From Chamaecrista fasciculata (Eukaryota > Streptophyta > Magnoliopsida > Fabales > Fabaceae), in NCBI GenBank assembly GCA_003254925.1, contig QANZ01014428.1:3587-67586 (forward strand): a DNA stretch of 64,000 nt, written 5' to 3'. Below the pieces are notes generated by a model, which made no database searches, had not been told where the DNA came from, and saw only the letters and a program-made list of their open reading frames with translations. Position numbers and translations under genes: made by a program. Positions 57,606 through 64,000 of this stretch are shown here, in pieces. The first letter of the stretch is position 1. Each line of letters begins with the position of its first letter.

Positions 57606-58105
57606 TCGAATTGGTCCCTATCTATGGGGTAGGTTTCAAATTGTTTCATTATCTTTTATTTGTTTCATGTTGGTCTTATTTGTTTCCATGCATGATGTTT
57701 TAGATTGGTCCCAAAAATGCTTAATATGATTATATTTTTCTTATTTCAAGTTTAAATACGACGAATTCGGAACTTCAGGTTTCTTTTGACGAGTAAACAG
57801 AGTCAAATCGAGTTATAAAAGTGAATAACTCATCTCATAATTAAACAAATGAAATTGATCATATTTTTCTCGATCGTTTAAAATCAGAATGCGACAAAGA
57901 ATTTAAAGCTATGTGGTAATTCTTGAAGAATTCTTTCTCTGTCCCGTCAATATCATTAGCAAATCAGGTCAAATTTTGACAGTATTTTTAGGATCAATTT
58001 GAAACATTATATAAACATCTAAGATCAATATGAAATAAATGAATGACAATGGACCAATTGAAAATCTATAACATACATAAGAGACCAATTTGAGATTTTG
58101 GCCTT
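57606..58105. mobile_element. Copy of the 49750-type foldback MITE, invaded by the Mutator-like MITE
   Basis: The sequence GAATTGGTCCCTATCTATGG ... TTTCAAATTG and the right end, whose complement reads AAGGCCAAAATCTCAAATTG, match the arms of 49750-50280. Its left terminus is cut off by the 56877-57605 element. Confidence 0.6.
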
Positions 58106-58304
58106 TAATAAATGAGGGTGCAAAAGAGACAAAAGAGACTGGTGTAAACCTGATCATCATCATCATCTCGTATTGTTTTTTTAAAAAAAGAAGCACTGAT
58201 CATATGGTGACTGGCCGACGACGTGGCTCATGTGTTGGCTGGTGTCACGGAAAATCTAAACAAATGAACACCTCTAATGTAAACATTTTTATTAAAAAAT
58301 AAAG

Positions 58305-59490
58305 GCCAAAGTGCAAATTTGGTCCTATAACTTTGCTCCAATTCCCAAATCAGTCCTATAACTTTTTTTGTCTCAAATTCGGTCCTGTAACTTTGCTCCA
58401 GTTCCCAAATCAGTCTTATAACTTTTTTTGTTCGAATTTGGTCCTATATCTTTGCTCTAGGTCCCAAATCAGTCCTATATCTTTTTTTGTCTCAGTTTCG
58501 GTCTCATATGTTTTGAAAACCTCCCACCGTTAGTCCTCCGTCTAGTTTAAATTATAGTTTAGTCCTGAAAACTTCAAGTCCCTTTTACTTTAGTCCTTGA
58601 CTATCAAAATGAAAGTGAAAGAGCATCCCTGAAGATTCTCAAACCTTACATCTTGGTCCCTAATCCATGAATTCTTCATGAAATGGAATAAAAATACAAA
58701 AACAACACAAATTAAAGCCACTGATAGAGGGATTAAAACTGAAAACGCAAAAAATTTAGAACCCACCAAAAAATGCCCCAAACTCGCCGGAAAGCGTATG
58801 AAAAATTGATGAGAACCTCAAGAACTCATCCAAAAACTCTAATCCTCACCGAAATCTCACTCAAATAATCGACTTCAAATGTTTTCAGAAAGAATTTTCA
58901 AAAATCTAAACTTTTGAGAAGGGAGGTGATAGAAGAAAGTTCGGATTTTCGAAAATTCTTTTTTAAAGTATTTGAGGGCGATTATTTGAGTAAGATTTCA
59001 GTGAGTATTGGGATTTTTGGATGAGTTCTTGAGTTTCTCGGCAATTTTCGTACGTTTTTCGGCGAGTTTGGGGCATTTTTCTGTGGGTTTTAAATTTCCT
59101 GCGTTTTCAGTTTTGGTCCCTTTATCATTTGCTTTAATTTGTGTTGTTTTTGCATTTATATTCCATTTCATGAAGAATTCATGGATTAAGGACCAAGATG
59201 TAAGGTTTGAGAATCTTCAAGGATGCTCTTTATCTCTTTCACTTTAATTTTGATAGTTAGAGACTAAATTGAAAGGGACTTGAAGTTTACAGGACTAAAC
59301 TGTAATTTAAAATAGACGGAGGACTAATAGTGGGAGGTTTTCAAAACTTATAGGACCAAAACTGAGACAAAAAAAGATATAGGATTGATTTGGGACCTAA
59401 AACAAAATACAAGACCAAATTTAAAACAAAAAAAGATATATAACTGATTTGAGACTTGAAGCAAAGTTACAGTACAATTCACACTTTGAT
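58305..59490. mobile_element. Long palindromic foldback element, arms ~580 bp
   Basis: The left half (from CAAAGTGCAAATTTGGTCC) and right half (to GAATTCACACTTTG-like end) are inverted copies over nearly the full length. Examples are GAAGATTCTCAAACCTTACA and ATCCATGAATTCTTCATGAA, and TGCCCCAAACTCGCCG with its complement. The centre is at ~58915 with almost no spacer. Short frames in the arms are not genes. Target duplication is not clear. Confidence 0.8.
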
Positions 59491-59673
59491 CACGAATATA
59501 TAATAGGTGTCATCAATTCTGGCAGCAGCATAACCATTAATTCACAATAAAAATTGATATTTTCAGAATGACTATATCATTCACTAATTAATTAATTAGA
59601 ACAAACAATTCTTCACAATCCTTTATTGAGTTTATTTACACAAACAAACACATACCGTCACATATCAATTTTT

Positions 59674-60301
59674 ATGATGAAGTCATTTTCTTCATGTCTT
59701 GTTGTCTTCATCTCTCTGTTATCTTTATTATCACCTTGATCTTTTCTTCTAGTGAAGAAATAGTTGTAGTGGATGGCTTGAAAAATTACTATAAACTGAG
59801 ACTCCGATCTCTGACAATGTCACAGGTCCTGAAAGCTTCGGTCATGGGCCGTATACCGGCGTCTACGACGACACAATCCTCAAATGGGAAGCCATTCACA
59901 AGAGATGGGTTGAGTTTGCAGTTAACTCTCCACACAGGCAAACACATACATACATCTCAACTTTTTTTATATGTAGATAGATAAATGTACTGAATATATG
60001 TGTATTTCCAAATGTTTATTGTAGGAATAGGAAATTATGTGATGGGTCAATAAATCCAGCTAATGAACCAATATGTGGGAGGGCATTAGGCCTCAAATTT
60101 GACACCAAAACATGTGATCTACACATGGCAGATGCCTACTTTGGGCTTCTTGTGGTTGGGCCCAATGGTGGTGTGACCCAACAACTAGCCACGTTAGCAG
60201 ATGATGGTGTCCCGTTCAAGTTTCTCAATCAATTAGATGTTGATGACCCAACTGGTGCTGTTTATTTTTCAGATAGCAGCAGTGTATACCAAAGGAAGGA
60301 G
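59674..60301 (+). pseudogene. Strictosidine synthase-like gene, copy 1, broken
   Basis: Exon 1 (59674-59937) starts MMKSFSSCLVVFISLLSL, then a one-base deletion shifts the frame (LLSP-stop) relative to copy 2; later text EEIVVVDGLKNYYKLRL and GPESFGHGPYTGVYDDTILK is in different frames. Five residues (IAFDC region) are missing. Exon 2 (60025-60301) is open: NRKLCDGSINPANEPICGRA ... VVGPNGGVTQQLATLADDGV ... SSSVYQRKE. The exon 1 donor is GC (CAG|GCAAAC) where copy 2 has GT. The family is a six-bladed beta-propeller secreted to vacuole or apoplast. The 3' exons are absent. Confidence 0.85.
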
Positions 60302-60358
60302 GTAAGTACAAACATTGTCCAAGAAATAAAAGATTTACATAAGTTTTGAATTTTTAAA

Positions 60359-60500
60359 GGGTAAATTACACAAAAGGGCCTTGTGGTTTGACTCATTTTC
60401 ATATAGGGTCCATGTGGTTTAAAAAGTGTCAAACAGGATTCCTGTGTTTTGCTTGGTTAACAAAAGAGGTCCCAGGGTCTAAAATTTAACAAAAATTTTG
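60359..60500 (+). mobile_element. Mutator-like TIR fragment
   Basis: GGGTAAATTACACAAAAGGG and CCTTGTGGTTTGACTC ... GGGTCCATGTGGTTTAAAAA match the left TIR of the 28662 element. No opposite end was found before 62.9 kb, so any element that carried the neighbouring bZIP fragment cannot be closed. Confidence 0.55.
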
Positions 60501-60679
60501 GCTAAAATATCATTTTAAGTCCCTAACTATTAATTTTCTATGCGTTTAATTCCTTACTAGTATGAGAGGGACTAAACCGTGATTTCAAAACAATTTTAAG
60601 AACTAAAAAGTAACTTTCAACTCAGAATTATATTTCTCTTTCTTTGTTCTTGATTCATTCGTTCACCTTCCTTTTCAGT

Positions 60680-61038
60680 TTTCAAAACCCTAACCCCCGA
60701 TTTCCCCAATCTCCTTCCTGCCTCCTCCTCCGACGCTGACGACCGCAAGCACCGCCGCATGATCTCCAACAGGGAGTCTGCTCGCCATTCCCGCATGCGC
60801 AAGCAGAGGCACCTCGACGAGCTCTTCTCCCAGCTTCTCCGCCTCCGCAACGACAATCGCAACCTACTCGACAAACTCAACCACGTCTCCCAATCTCACG
60901 ATCGCGTCCTTCAGGAGAATGCCAAGCTCCAAGAGGTCTCCGATCTATGACGATTAATCGCCGATTTGCAGATCGGCACTCTTCTCAGTAATAATGCCTT
61001 CGCCGATCTCGATCATAATTCCATCCCAGGAATATAAT
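60680..61038 (+). pseudogene. bZIP transcription factor (group S, bZIP43-like), intronless pseudogene
   Basis: The frame reads KTLTPDFPNLLPASSSDADD, basic region RKHRRMISNRESARHSRMRK, leucine zipper LDELFSQLLRLRNDNRNLLD, then KLNHVSQSHDRVLQENAKLQ and EVSDL. A TGA (60948-60950) interrupts, yet homology goes on in frame: RLIADLQIGTLLSNNAFADL to a TAA at ~61036. A CGA-to-TGA change explains the stop. SARHSR replaces the usual SARRSR in the DNA-binding part. It lacks the normal N-terminus and lies beside a Mutator-like TIR, so capture by a transposon is possible. Confidence 0.8.
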
Positions 61039-61560
61039 TACATTGTAATAGCTAGTAACACCCTAATTTGATCGATTTGCATAAAGTATGATTTGGATTT
61101 TGAAGTGACTTGTAAGTTGTAACATAACAAATATCAGAATGGAAAGTGTGGTTTATATTATATATTCAAAAACTGAGTGACTCTGTTTTACAAGAATGAA
61201 TGAATGTTTGATAAGCGTGTTTTTTTTTGGTTTCAAGGGCAATTCTCTCAGCAAAAATTTGAACTCGTGCGTGCTGGAGCTTTCATTTTCATATGTGTGT
61301 TTGATACCACTAGTTATTACATAAGAATGGGGCTATTTTCAATTCCTAGTCGGAATCTCCGGCAGAGTTGGGTCTTGTAATTGCAGATCTGAGCCTCATA
61401 AATTGAGGGGAATGTTGTTGTTGGTGAATGGATTCTTAGTTTCTTGAATAGTGGTGGTAGGTTCTCCAGTTCCGCGTCGGAGGAAGCACTCATAGTTCAT
61501 ATAATAGTGAAGCATTTGGTTTATTACAATGTGTCCTTGATTTTTCCAGTAAGGGTTTCA
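61039..61560. other. Spacer
   Basis: No gene recognised. May include the former 3' UTR of the bZIP copy. Confidence 0.4.
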
Positions 61561-61795
61561 ATAAAGAATATTCATAAGAATATTGCAAAATAATCCCATT
61601 GCAAAATAATCCCATGACTATTTTTTAACTCATCCAAACAGATATTTTTATATTCATGGGAATCATATTCCTGGGAATGTGAATTATATTCTTGGGAATC
61701 ACATTCCCAGGAATATAATTCCCGGGAATGTCCCAGGAATATAATTCCCGGGAATGAAAAAATAAGTCGTGTACCAAACGCCCCCTTAGGGCACA
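61561..61795. mobile_element. MITE fragment with internal palindromes
   Basis: Repeated palindromic units GGAATATAATTCCCGGGAAT occur at ~61710-61757, with related CATTCCCAGG / CCTGGGAATG blocks at 61660-61710. The right end, read on the other strand, is GGGGGCGTTTGGTACACG, like the ends of Harbinger or hAT MITEs. The left end is not identified. Confidence 0.4.
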
Positions 61796-61804
61796 TGTTT
61801 AGGG

Positions 61805-62332
61805 CAGTGTTGTTAAAACCGGACCGGACGGTCCGACCGCCAACCAACCACTAGAACGAGTTGGTTCAACTTTAAAAAACAAACTAGCAGTTAGACCGGA
61901 TTTAACCGGTCAGAACCGTTAAACTGGCGGTCCAACCGCCCACCATTTTTTTTTTAATTTCACATTTTAACTTTTAAATGAAAAAATTAATGAAATAAGA
62001 TCTAAAGTTCACTTAATTTTTTTATAATGATTTACATAAAATTTATTAAATTTGAAAATCTATCTAGTTATATATGTGTTATGTCGTCTTTATTTTATGT
62101 CTTTGTATTACTCATGTAACGTACTCTATTTCAGTTAAAAAAAATAGAAATGTCGAATTATTAATTTTAATTATGTGCATATAATGTTTATATTTTATAT
62201 ATAATCTAAGTAATTAATATTTATTATTTATTGTATTATATGGTTCAACCGATGGTTTAACCAGTTAAATCGATCAAACCATGAACCGAATACTTGTCCG
62301 AGTCATTAAACGGTTTGGTCCTGACAACATTG
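61805..62332. mobile_element. hAT MITE, copy C of the GC-ended family
   Basis: Ends CAGTGTTGTTAAAACCGG and, on the other strand, CAATGTTGTCAGGACC. The perfect 8-bp duplication GTTTAGGG is at 61797-61804 and 62333-62340. GC-rich arms flank an AT-rich core as in copies A and B. Confidence 0.9.
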
Positions 62333-62625
62333 GTTTAGGGTTTAGATTTTAGGGTTTGGGGTTCTAGGATTTAGGGTTTAGACTTTAGGATTTAGGGTTT
62401 TAAGATTTTAGACTTTAGGGTTTAGGATTTTAGGGTTTAGAGTTTAAGATTTAGTGTTTAGGGTTTTAGAATTTAGGGTCTTATGGTTTAGGGTTTTAGG
62501 GTTTAAGGTTTAGGATTTTATGGTTTTAGGGTTTAGGGTCTAGGATTTTAGGGTTTAGGAGTTTAGGGTTTAGGGTCTAGAAGTTTAGGGTTTAGGGTTT
62601 AAAATTTAGGATTTGGGGTTGATGA
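62333..62625 (+). repeat. Degenerate interstitial telomeric repeat tract
   Basis: About 290 bp of TTTAGGG units mixed with TTTAGAC, TTTAGGA and TTTTAGGG variants, the Arabidopsis-type plant telomere repeat. The left border is the target duplication of the hAT MITE. Confidence 0.9.
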
Positions 62626-62891
62626 ATATAAATATTCTTATATTTTTATATAAATAAAATATAATTATATAATAATATTTTATTAATACTATAAATTTAA
62701 AATATATTTCAGAAGGGTAATATTATTTTATACAAAAAAATAGTGAGTGTCATTTATTGTACCTGCATTTATTAGGTTGCTTTTAAGCTTTTCAAATTAT
62801 ATTTATATTTTCTTACCTTAGGGAACATAATAGAAGGACCCCACTAATTAATTGTATTAATTAGAGCAAACAATTTCACTTCACAAACATC

Positions 62892-62901
62892 TATATATAT
62901 A
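62892..62901 (+). promoter_or_regulatory. TATA box of the strictosidine synthase-like copy 2
   Basis: TATATATATA, about 55-65 bp upstream of the ATG at 62956, a usual plant spacing allowing a short 5' UTR. Confidence 0.5.
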
Positions 62902-62955
62902 ACACTTTGTGAATGTGTTCCATATCCATATTTCATATTTCATATTCCATATTAG

Positions 62956-63623
62956 ATGATCATGAAGAAGCCATTTTCTTCATGTCTTCTTGTCTTCATC
63001 TCTATGTTATCTTTATTTGTCACCTTGACCTTTTCTTCAAGTGAAGTGATTGTGGTTGATGGCTTGAAAAATTACCATGAACTGAGACTCCCGGGTAATC
63101 TCACAGGTCCTGAAAGCATAGCCTTTGACTGCCATGGTGACGGACCATACATCGGTGTCTCCGACGGTCGAATTCTCAAATGGGAATCAATTCCCAAGAG
63201 ATGGGTTGAGTTTGCAATCAACTCTCCACACAGGTAAACACATAGACGCATCTCACCTCTTTTTTTTCCCCTTATATAACACACTTATATCAGTATATGT
63301 AGAAGTACTGAATATAGATATATGTTATTGCAAATGGTTGATTATTGCAGGGATAGGAAATCATGTGATGGGTCATCAGATCCAAACAAGGAACCTCTTT
63401 GTGGGAGGGCATTGGGCCTCAAATTTGACACCAAAACATGTGATCTTTACTTTGTAGATGCTTACTTTGGGCTTTATGTGGTTGGGCCCAATGGTGGTGT
63501 GGCCCAACAACTAGCCACGTCAGCAGATGATGGTGCCCCCTTCAATTTTCTGAATGGATTAGATGTTGATGATCAAACTGATGAGATTTATTTCACAGAA
63601 AGCAGTAGGGTATACCAAAGGAA
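62956..63623 (+). CDS. Strictosidine synthase-like protein, copy 2, exons 1-2 (continues past window)
   Basis: Exon 1 (62956-63233) encodes a signal peptide (MIMKKPFSSCLLVFISMLSL FVTLTFSSS region) and then VVDGLKNYHELRLPGN, LTGPESIAFDCHGDGPYIGV, SDGRILKWESIPKRWVEFAI. Exon 2 (63351-~63623) encodes RKSCDGSSDPNKEPLCGRAL, GLKFDTKTCDLYFVDAYFGL and VVGPNGGVAQQLATSADDGA up to SSRVYQRK at a GTAAGT donor. GPESIAFD and FVDAYFGL are conserved in the strictosidine synthase family. The paired Cys (C-D-G...L-C-G) fits the disulfide of the family. The catalytic-region exons lie beyond the window, so true strictosidine synthase activity cannot be judged; most family members are not. Tandem to the broken copy at 59674. 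Confidence 0.88.
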
Positions 63624-64000
63624 GTAAGTACCCTTTCTTATTCACGATGCATTGAAATTTAAGTGCATTTTATTGACTAAAATCCTATTTTACTCCTATA
63701 CATATTAGTTTTTTATTTTTATTTTTTCATTTGATCACTTATATATATATTTTAATTTAGTCTCATAATTTTTTTTCATCAACGCCTGTCATATATTTTA
63801 TCTAATTTTTAATGAAATTTATAACATATTATCATTAATTGAAATCATGATATTATTGGTTAACAATATAATATTTTAACTAATACATAAGTAAATCTTA
63901 TTTTCATATTAATAAAATAAATTCATAAAAAAAATATATTTTGGACTATGTTCCGTTCTATTAATAACTATTTATTTATATCTTTTATTAGAATTTTCAA
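63624..64000 (+). other. Intron 2 of strictosidine synthase-like copy 2
   Basis: AT-rich sequence after the GTAAGT donor up to the window end; no further exon seen. Confidence 0.55.

Noticed and set aside
59008..59247. 79-codon frame with a hydrophobic segment
   Set aside because: Lies in one arm of the palindromic element and is mirrored imperfectly in the other arm; no homology.
1..64000. CRISPR arrays, bacterial operons, rRNA or tRNA genes
   Set aside because: No regular spacer-repeat array, no tRNA cloverleaf or rRNA motif was recognised; the tRNA-like text at 34951 is only a Copia primer-binding site.

Overview
This is nuclear DNA from a flowering plant, most likely a eudicot and probably a rosid. 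The evidence is a MIKC MADS-box exon, a seven-exon PRT1-type E3 ligase, an intronless E-class PPR gene, modular RPS2/At4g27190-type LRR exons, ZmPK1-like lectin receptor kinases, strictosidine-synthase-like genes, TTTAGGG-type telomeric repeats and many plant transposon families. The species cannot be fixed from the sequence. The window is gene-poor, AT-rich and heavily layered with nested mobile elements. It is a draft assembly with two N-runs (21269-21302, 51314-51722) and single-N joins at 2689, 8725, 26353, 35354 and 38144.

Layout. 1-2688: 3' end of a Tat-lineage Ty3/gypsy element with a long antisense ORF that runs off the left edge and appears to have its own TATA box, then the 3' LTR. 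4.0-6.1 kb: decayed RNase H fragment, a Mutator-like MITE, a Stowaway MITE, and exon 1 of a MIKC MADS-box gene. 6.4-16.96 kb: a decayed Helitron (Rep, PIF1-like helicase, RPA-like exons) ending in the classic hairpin plus CTAG, with a solo LTR inside it. 17.2-19.0 kb: MITEs and another RNase H fragment. 19.87-27.46 kb, minus strand: complete PRT1 orthologue, 411 codons in seven exons. 28.66-32.15 kb: a Mutator-like element with ~310-bp terminal inverted repeats and a perfect 9-bp target duplication. 32.5-34.56 kb (minus) and 43.58-45.09 kb (plus): broken NBS-LRR LRR modules facing away from each other, flanking a degraded Copia element (34.58-38.57 kb) and an intact PPR gene (40.45-43.12 kb). 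46.2-49.1 kb (plus, broken) and 54.2-56.6 kb (minus, intact): a tail-to-tail pair of lectin receptor kinases. 56.9-59.5 kb: inverted-repeat elements. 59.7-63.6 kb: a strictosidine-synthase-like pseudogene and an apparently intact copy that continues past the right edge, separated by a bZIP pseudogene, a hAT MITE and an interstitial telomeric tract.

The host genes that look functional are PRT1 (N-degron E3 ligase), the PPR (probable organelle RNA editing factor), the second lectin receptor kinase and the second strictosidine-synthase-like gene. They do not form a pathway. The most informative structure is the mobile DNA: four hAT MITEs with perfect 8-bp target duplications (three of them from one GC-ended family), several Mutator-like elements with 9-bp duplications, and long foldbacks able to form dsRNA next to genes.
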